From positions 22,921,395 through 22,985,394 of the forward strand of contig JACGWO010000004.1 of assembly GCA_034509735.1 (NCBI GenBank): a stretch of DNA of 64,000 nt, written 5' to 3'. The position numbers and the translations under genes are program-made. Below the pieces are notes generated by a model, which made no database searches, was not told the origin of the DNA, and was given only the letters and a program-made list of their open reading frames with translations. The stretch comes from Sesamum alatum (taxonomy: Eukaryota > Streptophyta > Magnoliopsida > Lamiales > Pedaliaceae). Below are positions 11,559 through 23,760 of this stretch, in pieces. How positions within the stretch are numbered: the first letter of the stretch is position 1; every line of letters starts with the position of its first letter.

Positions 11559-12975
11559 CTGGTCATGCAAGTCAATTGAATTTATTTCGGTTTGACGTGA
11601 TTTATCAGATTAAATTTCTTAACGATTTAATTTTATGTGTTAGTCTCTTGATGTGTTGAATTTAATTCTTGGGCATATTTCAATTGTTGAAATTATTCTA
11701 TTGTGTTTTCACCTTCCGCCTACATGGCCGGATTTATCTTTCGCTTACATGATCGGATTCTTCCGCCTACATTGGCCGGATTTATCTTCCGCCTACATGG
11801 TCGGATTCTTCCGCCTACATGGTCGAATTTAATAGCGATTTTTTGTATACTCTCAACTCAATTTTATTTGAGGATAATAGTAAATATATATATATATATA
11901 TATATATATTATTTTCTTAATTCATATGTGGATATAAATTGAGAATGAAAATTGATTTTTCACTTTCATTTTGATTAAAGAAAATTCGACATATTCTCCT
12001 TATATGATTAGAAAAATTTCTTGGAAAGTCCAAGTTAATTTGACATTATGAATCAAGTGCACATAAATTAAATTCAATTTCATTCCATGAAAAATATCAT
12101 GTGATTTAACATAAGAATTAAATTTCTTTTGTTTTATTGGATCTAAATATATATACATGATATTATTTGCATATATGATATGTGATATCTTTGTGTAATA
12201 AATGTATGGGATGACTACGGGCCCATGATCATCCAACAAGGGCATGCTAGGTTTTATTTCTTGTATATATGTTTATATGGCTCTGCTTCACTTTCATACC
12301 TACACTTTACACTGTATATATGATAAACAAGAAAACAAGAATAAAACATCGTGATGAGGTATTACGTAAAGAAATGGTTTGAACCCTCACTTGGAGTGTC
12401 CAAGTTAAAATATTAAGTCCGTGATGGATAAAAGCAAATTGGATTTGATAATCCAGACCTTCCACCCATAGTGACAGTATGAGATGCTATCACCTTTCAA
12501 TTCATTGTCTTACGCGTCGTGGAATGATCTGGAAGTAGTGAAAAGCTATACTATCACTATGAACAAGTAGATTACCTACTATCACTCTGTCTCACGAGTC
12601 GTGGAGGGCAATAGTGGGGGGTCTTTTGGTCAATGGGTTGGGCTTAACATGGAGTAACATAATTCACTTGGAGTTATTGGGATAATGTGAAAAAAGAGGT
12701 AAAAGACCTTGGGATCTCATAAGATGAGAATGGTGAAAGTCACCTCCCATCGAATTGTTTTCATGCAAATCGTAACAGCGGGGTATGAAATTCATTCTAT
12801 GGACCTCAATCCACTAGGAAAAATGTTTTCCGAAAAATCCATATGGGGTTTATGGAATTTTGAAGAAATAGTGGGAGTAATTTATGATTATAGACCATAT
12901 TGTAAATTTAATTAATATTTATTGAAAGAATGCTAAAATCTCAATTGTTCTTCTTTTCTTTCTTGTAGATTGAAA
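11559..12975 (+). other. C1 long 5' leader
   Basis: About 1.4 kb of non-coding leader lies between PBS and gag. It contains a minisatellite (11709-11832), a TA microsatellite (about 11884-11910) and two short related blocks ending in CG(A/T)GTCGTGGA (about 12515 and 12598). A matching but shorter copy lies at 19203-20082, and a related leader is found inverted at 62166-64000. Confidence 0.7.
11709..11832 (+). repeat. Minisatellite in C1 leader (5 copies)
   Basis: Five copies of a 22-26 bp unit, core TTCCGCCTACATGGCCGGA. The copy of this tract in the second leader (about 19371-19437) has three units, so copy number differs within the same insertion. Confidence 0.8.
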
Positions 12976-13790
12976 ATGTCTAAACGTCACCATACTTGAG
13001 ATAAACAAACTTGTTTGAACCAACTATGCTGACTGGCTTAGGAATCTCAAAATTGTTTTGGATTCTGAGAAACGCTCTTATGTGTTGTAATCTCGTCCTC
13101 CCACTGAGCTTCCCGAAGATTCGATTGACGAAGAACGTGTGACGTTCCAACGTTGGATCGATGATGACCTTCAGGCCCGTTGCCTTATGATGGCATCTAT
13201 GTGCAATGAACTGCAAAAGCAACACGAGCACCTTAAGCATGCATCTGAGATCTTTGTACACTTATAAGAGTTGTTTACGGTACAAGATCGGCATATAAGA
13301 TATGCAACATCAAAGGAGTTCTATCGGGCAAAGATAACTGAGGGGTCGTCTGTCCATGACCACAGCGTCAAGATGCTTTCTCTTATTGAGAAGTTAGAAT
13401 CTTTGAACCCAGGCATGAATAATGACTCTTACATAGATGTGATCTTACAGTCATTACCTCCATCTTTTGATCAATTTGTTGTTAATTACAATATGAACGG
13501 TCTTGAGAAGACTATTCCGGAATGGATCAATATGCTTATACAATACGAGGCTACTATAAAGAAGCCTGCACCAGTAATGCTAACAACCCCATCCACGTCT
13601 CCCTCCATGACCAAAAGGGTCAAGAAATGGAGGAGGAATGGAAAGGGGAGGAAGAAAAGCAATAAGGACGGCCGAGGAAAGGGCAAAGGAAAAAGATAAT
13701 CAAGGCCAATCCAGCAAATGATGAGTGTCATCACTGCCACGAAAAAAAGGCCATTGGAAGAGGAATTGCAAGAAGTTTCTTGCAACAGTC
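12976..13790 (+). pseudogene. C1 gag (UBN2-type capsid) with zinc-knuckle relic
   Basis: The N-terminal part (12976-13260) is readable only across frame changes and stops. From 13271 to 13699 it is open and contains the copia gag blocks DRHIRYAT, VKMLSLIEKLE, IDVILQSLPPSFDQFVVNYN and INMLIQYEA, then a Lys/Arg/Gly-rich basic tail. A zinc knuckle (C-H-H-C-H and GHWKRNC, about 13724-13776) follows after a frameshift. Gag packages element RNA into virus-like particles; this copy cannot make a full protein. Confidence 0.82.
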
Positions 13791-15053
13791 CAAGGTATTT
13801 TTCGTTGTTGAAATTAACATGCTTGCTAATAATGCTTCTTGGGTACTGAATACCGATTGTGGAGCTCATATTTGCAATGATTTGCAGGTAATGAGAAGAA
13901 GAAAAAAGTTGGGTGAAGGGGATGTGATCCTCGGGCTTGGAGATGGCAAGTAAGTTGCTGCTAAAGCTGTTGGAACTGTTTCACTTAGCTATTAGCAAGG
14001 ATGTTAGGATAACACTTAATAGTTGTTATTATGTACCAAGTATGATAAGAAACATTGTATCTATACCTACTCTTGATGAAGAGGGGTATGAATTTTGTGT
14101 ATCAAAACAATGTTTCTACTTAATGAGGATTGGTTCTCCTGTTTTACTTGGCACTTTAATAAATGGTTTATATACTATCCAACAACATAATATGATTATG
14201 AATGTTCAACACAAACAAAAATTGGATGATCAAGAAAATGCACAAACATGGCACGCTAGGTTAGATCACATTTCCAAGGATAGGATGAAGAGGTTGATTG
14301 ACTCTAAGAATCTAGAAATAGAGAACTTAGATACTCTTTCAACTTGTGATTCTTGTCTCAAGGGAAAAATGACCAAAAAACCATTTGTTGGACAAAGTAG
14401 TCGTGCCACTGCACTGTTGGATTTAATCCACACAGATGTTTGTGGACCTTTAAGTACTCTAGCCAGAGGAGGATTTTCTTACTTCATAACCTTTACTGAT
14501 GATCACTCACGGTTCGGTTACGTGTACTTAATGAGGTACAAGTCTGAAGCATTTGAAATGTTCAAAGAATTCAAACTTGAAGTAGAAAATCAAACTGGAC
14601 GAAAAATTAAGACCATTCAATCTGATCATGGTGGTGATTACTTAAGTGGTGAATTCTTGAATTACTTAAAAGAGAATGGGATTCTATCTCAATGGACTCC
14701 TCCTGCAACACCACAACTTAATGGCGTGGCTGAAAGGAGGAATCGAACTTTGTTGGACATGGTTCGTTCCATGATGAGTTCTACTACATTACCTCTTTCT
14801 TTTTGAGGCTATGCGTTAGAAACGACGGCCAAGTTATTAAACATGGTGCTATCTAAGGCTGTACCGAAAACACCATATGAAATATGGAATGGCAAACCAC
14901 CTTCTTATAAGTATTTGAGAATATGGGGGTGTCCTGCATATGTCAAAAGACTAGTGGGAGATAAGTTGGATATGAGATCCATCTTATGTAGATTTGTTGG
15001 ATATCTGAAAGAAACTGTAGGAATACTACTTCTATGATCCCTCGGAACAAAAC
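13791..15053 (+). pseudogene. C1 protease and integrase
   Basis: The protease region shows WVLNTDCGAHICND where an active copy would have D-T-G, so the catalytic Asp is lost. The GAG-pre-integrase motif WHARLDHI and a Cys pair (CDSCLKGK) follow. The integrase core keeps its three acids: HTDVCGP, QSDHGG and GVAERRN. A W-to-stop change (TGA at 14804) cuts the C-terminal part, which continues as KTPYEIWNGKPPSYKYL. A frameshift near 15035 separates it from RT. Confidence 0.85.
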
Positions 15054-16860
15054 GTGTTTATTTTGAGAAATGCAGTGTTCTTAGAAAAAAGTTTTCCTTC
15101 GGATACTCAAAATAAAGAGGCGCAACTCGAAGAGTCGAGTGATACATCGCCTATGGCAGAAATGACACCCATACTGCCTCACAATGAACCTTTTGATTTT
15201 ACACATCCTCTGAGAAAGTCGGCTAGAGTCTCTAAACAACCTGAGAGATATGGTATGCTAGCCTTGATTGTTCAATTGGATAATGATCCAAAGAAGTTCG
15301 AAGAAGTGATGTATGACATCGATTCGGGTAGATGGCTTGAGGCCATGAGATCCGAAATGGACTCCATGAACTCCAACAAGGTATGGACCTTGGTGGACCC
15401 ACCTAAAGGAGTTAGGCCCGTTGGGTGCAAATGGGTCTACAAGCGAAAGCTTGAAGCCGATGGAGAGGTATCGACCTTTAAGGCCCAATTGGTAGCGAAA
15501 GGCTACACTCAAAGGCCTGGTGTGGACTTTGAGGAGACCTATTCGCCCGTCGCTATGGCCAAGTCCATAAGGATCTTACTTGCAATATCTGCGTATTATG
15601 ACTATGAGATATGGCAAATGGATGTGAAAACTGCATTCCTTAATGGATTCATTGAGGAAGAAATCTATATGGATCAACCACAAGGTTTTACGTCTAAAGA
15701 AGAGCAAAAAGTTTGTAAACTACAGAGGTCTATTTATGGGCTCAAACAGGCATCCCGAAGTTGGAACATTCATTTTGATGAGGTTATAAAATGTTATGAC
15801 TTCATCAAGAACGAATATGATCTATGTGTATATAAAAAAGTTAGTGGGAGCTCTATTGTGTTCCTCGTGCTTTATGTGGATGATATTTTACTCATCGGGA
15901 ATGATGTTAAAATGTTAGGTGACATTAAAGCATGGTTATCTACTTAATTCTCCATGAAGGACTTGGGTGAAGCTTCCTATATTCTTGGGATAAAGATCCA
16001 CAGAGATAGATATAAAAGAATGTTACGAATGACCCAAGTCTCGTACATTGATAAAGTCTTGAAAAGGTTCAAGATGGATGAATCAAAAAGGGGTTTTCTT
16101 CCCATGAGGCATGGAATTAAACTCTCCAAAACTCAGCCTCCCAAGACTGATGAGGAAGTTAAGAAAATGTCAGAAATTCTCTATGCTTTTGCCATTGGCA
16201 GCATACAATATGTTGTTCAATGTACGAGGCCTGATATAGCTTACGCTCTAAGTGTTACGAGTCATTATCAGGCATGTGCTGGCCACGATCTCTGGACTGC
16301 TGTCAAAAATATCCTTAAGTAGTTGAGAACAACTAGGGATTTATTTTTGGTGTACGGTGATGGAGAATTGATATTGGAAGGGTATACTGATGCCATCTTC
16401 CAATCGGATGTGGATGACGCTAAGTCTCAATCTGGTTATGTATTTCGGTTGAATGGAGGAGCTGTCAGTTGGAAAATTTCCAAGCAAGATACGATAGTGG
16501 ATTCCACGACGAAAGTCGAGTACATTGCAGCTTCTGAAGCTGCAAAGGAGGCTGTTTGGATGAAAAACTACATCCAAGAGTTGGGTGTGGTGCCTAGCAT
16601 TGCCAAACCTGTAGTTGTACTTTGTGATAAACAACGGGGCTATTGCGCAAGCGAGGGAGCCAAGACCTCATCACAAAGCCAAACACATAATTAAATGCTA
16701 CCATCTAATTAGAGAAATGGTAGGAAGTGGTGACGTGCGAATGGATTGCGTTGCATCAACGGAGAACATAGCAGACCCGCTTACAAAGTCGATATCACAA
16801 ATTGCTCATTCTCAACATCTTGAGAAGATGGGATTAAAGAACATGGGCAATTGGCTTTAG
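15054..16860 (+). pseudogene. C1 reverse transcriptase and RNase H
   Basis: RT blocks are clear: KGYTQRPGVDFEETYSPVA, QMDVKTAFLNG, YGLKQASR and the catalytic YVDD (15873-15884). A Gln-to-stop change at 15945 interrupts RT, and a further stop (TAG at 16320) sits at the start of the connection. RNase H follows: YTDA, KVEYIAASEA and a Cys-Asp near 16622, then a frameshift, then HHKAKHI and ENIADPLTK at the usual C-terminus. RT and RNase H together make cDNA from the element RNA. Confidence 0.88.
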
Positions 16861-16874
16861 GTCAAGTGGGATAT
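16860..16874 (+). other. C1 polypurine tract
   Basis: GGTCAAGTGGGATAT lies directly before the TGTTAG start of the 3' LTR. It is a decayed form of the usual copia AAGTGGGAGA. Confidence 0.7.
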
Positions 16875-19202
16875 TGTTAGAATAGGTGATCGTCAAGCCA
16901 ATTGATTGGCTCTTTGTAAACTATTCTAGACGATCTTTTTCAATAATATGTTAATTTAAGAAATGTTCTTTCGCCATCTTCATCATATGCTTTCAAAATT
17001 ATATTTATATGAGCATTTGGTTGAAGCCCTTAGATCAATTATGCTATGGGGTTGGCTCTCGCATATAATGGCGACAATGAAACCAACATCTATGGTTTGA
17101 TCTAAAATATTCCAAGTCGATGAATCGGTCGAGACAGGGTATCAACCATTCCTTAAAGACTTGCACTAAGTGATGCATTCATATGATGAATGTCGAGTTT
17201 CATAGACAGAGACGTATGACGTCTACGCACTTTAGTGGGTGCTTGATAAAGAGTTATCAAGTTCACTGAATTGACTCGCAGGAGTTGTCATATGGAAGCC
17301 CTATATGGCATGATCGGTATGACTAGAACTCCTAGGCTACGATAATGCACTAACTAGTCCTTAGATTTGAGGTTCCATAGTAACCTTGTGCATCGAACGA
17401 CTATGACTTGATCATGTCCAATGTGGTATCGGATTTCATCCTGGATCACTATACGGTCATGTTTTCAAACATAGTTGAAGCATGCTTGGAGGTTGGTGAG
17501 TCCCCAAGATAGGATCTGCTACTTATCATGAGATGATAACAAACCTCCTATGTTCTCTACAGATGTGTTCCTCGAAGCACATGGCCATGGCTGTTGATCG
17601 AATAGGAGAAAAGATTTTTCCTATATTGATAAATTGGAAGCATAACTTGAAGAGTTGATACATAGACATCAAAGTTGATAATGAGAACCGGTAACTAATT
17701 CCATGCCCTAGACTTTGATCGGGAGGTTAGTAACAGAGGGACCGTATCTGCATGGTACGCGTAGCTCACAGGTTCACGCAATAATTCACCTATTCTCTAG
17801 TGCCATGGACCATTGCTAGATGGCCACCCATGTTGACGGGTACCCTCTAATTAAGGAGTTAATTGAGGGTGATTAACTATGATAAGATCGAATTAATCTA
17901 ATGCAAGTAAGTTGCTAATTAAACTGTATATATGATACAAGCCCAAGTCTAGCTGAATAGTGAACCTAAAGGGTCACACACAAATCCATGATGGAATTAT
18001 TGGAATTAATTTGTAGAATTAATTATGGAGAATAAATAAATTAATTTAAGGAGTTAAATTAATTGATTGAAATGATTTATGAAATCATTTAATGGGAATA
18101 TAAAATAATATCATTATTTAATTTAGAGTCTAAATTCACAAGCATTAATTTGATTAAGTAAGACTTGTGATAGATTAATTAAGATGAATCTATTTGAGCT
18201 TGAAAATCAATTAATTAGATTAATTGATTTGGGCTTATATTTAATTAAAGAATTAAATATCATGGGCTAAATAAGTAGTTGGGAATTAAATAAAATTGGA
18301 CTTAGTCCAATTGAAAATTAAGATAAAGCCCAAGACCTTAGCCCAAGCCCACAAGCCCACAAGACAAGATTCATTGAACATAGACATAACTTGTTTCATC
18401 TTTAGATGTAGAAGAAAAATACGAGTGCTAAAGCTTGTCTATAAAGAAGACAAGTGTAAAAGAAGAAAATATGAGTCATGCTAAAACTTGTCTATAAAGA
18501 AGACATGTGTAAAAGGAGAAAAGATGAGTCATGCTCGTACTTGTCTATGAAGAAGACAAGTGTTATATAAGAGCAAGACAAAAGGGCTTGTCTACATTCA
18601 TTGTATCTAGTACAAAGAAATGCCTATAAAAAGGGGTAGAAGGCAAGAGATTTACATACCATATTTTTACATACAAGATACAAAAACTCTTGCTTTCCTT
18701 TTGCTCTCTAGTTCTTAGACTTTCTCTCCTTCAAAGCTAGAAAGTCTAGCTCTCACTTTAGCATTGGTCTTATGTTTATTTCTCATCTCCAAAAAGAGAA
18801 GAATTCCTTTGATTTCTCCATAGATCAATAGTTGATCTACCTTAATCCTCCAATACCTACTAGCATAGATTTGAGGGTGATTCCATCATAGGTGGTGGGA
18901 ACTAGCTTTAGAGGGAAGACACTTGTATTCCTATCGTGAACAATAGTTAAAAGCGGTTCCGTTTTGACGTTCCACCAATTTTAAGGTAAGGTCGTTCTTG
19001 AGAAAGTTCAAGTAACCAACATCAACCGGAGAGCAAGAAAGGTTGGTGCTCTTAACTATTCAATTGACATCCTTTTATGCATGAGATCCACATCGTAATA
19101 GCAACTAGATGGGCGATTTGATCGCTAATTATAATATTGGTTTCTAATTAAAATTTTAATTTCCGCTGCGTTTAACGTCTTAAGGCTTATTCGAAGCTAA
19201 CA
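16875..19202 (+). repeat. C1 3' LTR (2,328 bp)
   Basis: It starts TGTTAGAATAGG and ends GAAGCTAACA. It is a full partner of 9238-11545, with small indels. The first of the three TGAGTCA promoter units is damaged here. Confidence 0.9.
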
Positions 19203-20082
19203 GTGGTATCAGAGCCCAGTCATGCAAGTCAATTGAATTTATTTTGGTTTGATGTGATTTATCGGATTAAATTTCTTAACGATTTAATTTTATGTGTTAG
19301 TCTCTTGATGCGTTGAATTTAATTCTTGGGCATATTTCAATTCTTGAAATTTGATTCTATTGTGTTTCACCTTCCGCCTACATGGCCGGATTTATCTTTC
19401 GCTTACATGGTCGGATTCTTCCGCCTACATGGCCGGTTCAATAGCGATTTTTGTATATTCTCAACTCAATTTTTATTTGAGGATAATATATATATATATA
19501 TATTATTTTTCTAATTTATATGTGGATATAAATTGAGAAAGTAAATTGGTTTTTCACTTTCATTTTGATTAAGAAAATTCGATATATTCTCCTAATATGA
19601 TTAGGAAAATTTCTTGGAAAGTCCAAGTTAATTTGACATTATGAATCAAGTGCCCATAAATTAAATTCAATTTCATTCCATGAAAAACATCATGTGATAT
19701 AACGTAAGAAATTAAATTCTTTTGTTTTATTGGATCTAAATATATATACGTGATATTATTTGCATATATCATATGTGATATCTTTGATGTATGGGACGAC
19801 TATGGGCTCATGATCATCCAACAAGGGCATGCTAGGTTTTATTTCTGGTATATATGTTTGTATGGCTCTGCTTCACTTTCATACCTACACTTTACACTGT
19901 GTATGATAAACAAGCAAACAAGAATAAAACATCGTGATGAGGTCTTGCGTAAACAAATGGTTTGAACCCTCACTTGGAGTGTCCAAGTCAAAATATTAAA
20001 CCCCTGATGGATAAAATCAAATTAGATATGATAATCCAGACCTTCTATCCATAGTGACAAAGTATGAGATGCAATCACCTTT
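19203..20082 (+). repeat. Second C1 PBS and truncated leader
   Basis: TGGTATCAGAGC at 19204-19215 is a consensus iMet primer site directly after what should be the element's last LTR. The following 870 bp match the leader of C1 (minisatellite with 3 units, TA repeat, GATAATCCAGACCTTC block), ending at 20082 in the middle of the leader. The next base belongs to E1 integrase on the minus strand. This is the start of a second tandem copy removed by deletion. Confidence 0.85.
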
Positions 20083-21240
20083 CCACGTGGTGTCTAACTT
20101 CCCCACTGGTTTGGATGCTTTTACTTTCCGAAGTACTAGGTCACCCACTTGAAAGTCTCGTAGTCTGAGCAAATGGTTGTGTGCCTTGACCATTAGACTT
20201 TTGTACCCTGCATCCGAATGAAGGCTTTTTCTCATAACTCCTCAATGAGCTCGAGGATTTCTTTGAGCAAGTTGTTATTATCCTCCTCATAATATCATAG
20301 GACTCTATGAGAAGGTGTGCCCTACTTCTATTGGTATCACCGCATCTATTCCATACACCAAGGAGAAAGGGCTTCCCCTGTGGGATTTCTGGAGGTGGTT
20401 CAGTACGCCGACAGTGCTAGACAATTCGTCCACCCAATTACCTCCAGCCTTTTCTTGATTCCTTGAACGAGGGTTCTATTAGTGACCTCCACCTGCCCAT
20501 TGGCTTGGGGTTGTGCCATGGAGGTAAACCTTTGTTTTATACATAGTCCTTGGCACCAATTTTGGATTTTTTGCCCCTGGAACTGCCTCCTTTTGATAGA
20601 GATAATCTGCTAGGGAATCCCAAAACGATAGAGTATAATGTCCCAGATAAACTTTATGACCTCTCATTCGGTGATACGAGTGAGAGGCTCCGCCTCCACC
20701 CATTTAGTGAAATAATCGATTGCTATTAGCAGAAACTTTCGTTGTACGGGGGCTAGAGGGAAGGGCCCCACCAGATCTATTCCCTATTGGGTGAAGGGAC
20801 ATGGGGCTAATAATGTCGTGAGGGGTTTGGTTGGTTGGTGTATGAGAGAGGCGTGCTTCTGACACTTGCCACACCTCCTTACTAGGGACTTGGCGTCCTG
20901 TCTCAGGAAAGGTAAGAAATATCCTGCGTGTAAAGCCTTGTTGGCTAAGGCCAAAGCTCCTATGTGCGACCCACAACACCCACCGTGTATTTCCTTGAAG
21001 ACGTGCAACCCTCCTCCTGGGAGAGGCACCTTAACAATGGATGGTGGAAGGACTTCTTGTAGAGAGTATCTCTAGAGAGTAGGAAATGTGTGGCCCTTTT
21101 CTTTAGGTGGGTTACTTCCAATTGATCATTGGGGAGGCGACCTTGTTTCAACCAATCGCAGATGGCTTGCCTCCAATATCCCCCTTGGTGCATAGCTTGA
21201 ATTTCCAAGAGGGAGCCCAGTTGAGGAAGGTATTGGAGAG
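20083..21240 (-). pseudogene. E1 integrase
   Basis: Read on the minus strand, the zinc-binding region EIHGGCCGSHIGALALANK...CGKCQKHA (about 20860-20990) is followed by the catalytic core with several stops and frameshifts, and the C-terminal block DFQVGDLVLRKVKASKP near 20110-20180. The core begins near the TKWVEAEPLT block (about 20690). The C-terminus stops at the C1 junction (20083). Integrase inserts element cDNA; this one is dead. Confidence 0.8.
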
Positions 21241-21299
21241 TTATCTACCGTGTTGTACTATCTTTCATTGTGCTAGCAAGTTTAGATAAATAATCTGCT

Positions 21300-22150
21300 T
21301 TATTATTTTCTTCTCAAGGAATTTGTACCAGCCAGAAGTTGTCAAATTTCAAATTTCACTCCTCTATTCGACAGAGGTATTGCTTCATGCTTTCCTCTTT
21401 GGCCTCATAACTTCCATTAACCTGTTTCACCATGAGTTGGGAATCAGAGTATGCTACCAAGCACCGTGCCCCTGCTTCCCATGCCATCTTCATTCCTAAG
21501 GCCTAGGCCTCGTATTCGACTTCATTGTTAGAGGCTTTGAACTGAACTTAATGGCAAATTCAGATCTATTCCTTCTGAGGAGGCAATGACCAGTCTTCCC
21601 CCTCTGCCTTGGATGGTGGAGGATCCATCAACGTGCAACAACCGACGCCCCCTGCTAGAAGGTGGGAATGTACTTTTTGACATTAAGTCTAGTAATGCCT
21701 AGGCCTTTATCGTAGTTCGAGTGAGGTAAGTTATGTTGTATTTACTTTACTCTATGGCCCATTTGGTGAGTCGTCCTGAAGTATCTGGCTTGCCCAAGAC
21801 TTGTTTGAGGGGGTGGTTGGTACATACCCTCATGGGATAAGATAGAAAGTATGGCCTCAACCTTCGGACAGTGACTACTAGTGCAAAGACTATCTTCTCA
21901 ATATCACTATAACGTCCTTCAACTCTGTTAAGGGCTCTACTCACGTAATATATGGGCATCTGCCTACCCCGGTCCTCTTGTAGTAAGACAGAACTTACCG
22001 CTTGGGACATGGTGGATAGGTAGACGTAAAATGTGTCTCTTAGTGAAGATTTGACCAGGATGGGGAGTTCGGCCAGGTACTTCTTGAGCTCCTCAAAGGC
22101 CGCGCACCATTCTTCTCCCCATTCAAAGTGCTTAGCCTTCTGTAACACCC
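21300..22150 (-). pseudogene. E1 RNase H and second (archaeal-type) RNase H
   Basis: The part at 21747-22148 is the usual gypsy RNase H: FEELKKYLAELPIL, MPIYYVSRALN, NHPLKQVLGKP. Further along the element (21340-21740) a second RNase H is readable across stops: HVDGSST, then a decayed acidic region and a SQLMVKQVNGSYEAKEE block. Two consecutive RNase H domains are a hallmark of the Tat lineage of plant gypsy elements. Confidence 0.8.
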
Positions 22151-23060
22151 TAAAGAATGGGAGGCTCTTCTTTGGAGATTTGGTTATTAAACGATTGAGA
22201 GCCGCTACCTTTCTGTGAGGTATTGGACCTTGTTGATGTTAGTGGGTACCTTCATGTCTAAAACCACTTTAATTTTGAGAGGATTAGCTTATATTCCTCT
22301 CTTCGTGACCATGAATCCTAGGAATCATCCGCTCTGTACACGGAACACACATTTGGCGGGATTCAATTTCAATAGATATTTCTGAAGGACTTCGAATGTT
22401 TCTTCTAGATCGAGTATGTGGTCCTGAGCCGTCTTGCTTTCTACGAGTATGTCATCGACATAAACCTCCATGTTTCGCCCTATCTAGGCTTGGAATATCT
22501 TATCCACCAGGCATTGATAAGTGGCATTCTTAAGCCCAAAGCGCATAGCCACATAGCAAAACGTCCCGGCCGATGTGATGAAACTAACTCTCTTTTGGTC
22601 TTCGTGGGCCAACATGTTTTGGTGATACTCTTGTGACGCATTCATGCATGCTTATAAGCTCGCAACTGGAAGTAGAGTCCACCAACTAGTCAATGCGAGA
22701 GACATGGTAAAAGTAATTTGGGCACGCCTTGTTAAGATCTCTGAAATCCACACACATCCTCTACTTCCCTCCGGGTTTAGGGACGAGGAATACACTGGAA
22801 AGCCACTTCAGGAATTGTATCTCATGGATGTGCTCTGCTTTCAAGAGTTTTTCTATTTCTCTTAGGATGATTTTTGTCCTTTTCTAGACTAAGGTCTCTC
22901 TTGTTTTTCTTAACAGGCTTTCTCGAACAGTCAATATTGAGGTGATGTATGATGACATCGGAATCAACACCCTCCAGGTCTTGGTGGGACCAGGAGAATA
23001 TGTCTATATTCTTTCATAAGCATTGTGTCAGGTCTTCTTTTATGTGTCCCTCTAACTGAG
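22151..23060 (-). pseudogene. E1 reverse transcriptase
   Basis: DFRDLNKACP, FITSAGTFCYVAM, FGLKNATYQ, then [13 protein letters not shown] with an intact YVDD (22451-22462). Stops and frameshifts interrupt it, for example after VSRID and at the FLGF block. A stretch of the finger/palm region around the HQ(N/I) motif is deleted. The copy in E2 (25899-26560) fills some of these gaps. Confidence 0.82.
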
Positions 23061-23760
23061 ACCCAATCATCGTGGTCTTCCTGGGGATCCCATAATCCAA
23101 CTCTATAGATAACAATTCCTCAGGGGTGAGGACCTTGATGTGACCCTTTTCTCTAACGGGATCCTCTTCATGGGGGGATCCGGATCAATTAGGTTGTTTA
23201 GCTGGGGCTGCACCTGATCCCTGACGCTTGCGAACTTTTTCCAGGGGCAGCTTCGACGCTCCATGCTTTTGGCCTTTACGTATGTCCTCCACATAGTATT
23301 TCCAAGACTGCAGCGATCTCCTTCTACTTCTGCTACACCTCCTGGCACAGGGACTTTGACCTTCATGTGAAATGTAGAGATGACAGCTTGGAAGGCATTG
23401 AGAGTAAGTCTCCCAATATTACACTGTAGGATGAGGGGGTATCCACCACCAATAATTTTATCAAACATGTTATTCGCAGTGATCCCTGACCCAGGGAGAG
23501 GGGGAGAGTAATTGATCCCCGAGGATGCACTTTTTCTTTAGCAAATCTATATAACAAGGTGTCAAATTTTCTAGGGGGACCTTTCCCAGCTGCATTTGAT
23601 CATACGCCTCCCCAAATAGGATGTCCCCCGAACTGCCCGAGTCTTTAAAGGGCACCATTATAGGAGAGATTCATGGTAGGTTTTTCTCTGGTTGTGAACG
23701 AAATGACTGGGGTACTAGCGAGAGTATCTACTTCTAGTATCTCCTTAGCGGAGTATCTCG
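23061..23760 (-). pseudogene. E1 protease region
   Basis: The aspartic protease motif DSGSSGDILFGEAYDQ is present (DSG codons at 23635-23643). It is followed by KVHPRGSITLPLSLG, TCLIKLLVVD and STFHMKVKVPVPGGVAEVEGD. Relative to E2, about 45 bp just upstream of the active site are missing, and the frame shifts twice. Confidence 0.78.

Larger units (their letters stand above)
9238..20082 (+). mobile_element. C1: Ty1/copia retrotransposon in a broken LTR-internal-LTR-internal tandem
   Basis: The 5' LTR is 9238-11545, followed by an iMet PBS, long leader, gag, protease, integrase, RT, RNase H, PPT and the 3' LTR (16875-19202). Directly after the 3' LTR there is a second PBS and leader that match the first leader up to 20082, where E1 integrase sequence begins abruptly. 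The left flank pentamer is GTACC (9233-9237); no matching right duplication exists because the right end is truncated. Domain order (integrase before RT) gives the copia class. Several stops and frameshifts make it non-autonomous now. Confidence 0.88.

Noticed and set aside
11886..11910. TA repeat as a possible origin or attachment site
   Set aside because: Simple dinucleotide repeat inside a retrotransposon leader in nuclear DNA.
13486..13869. 127-codon minus-strand frame
   Set aside because: Exact shadow of C1 gag.
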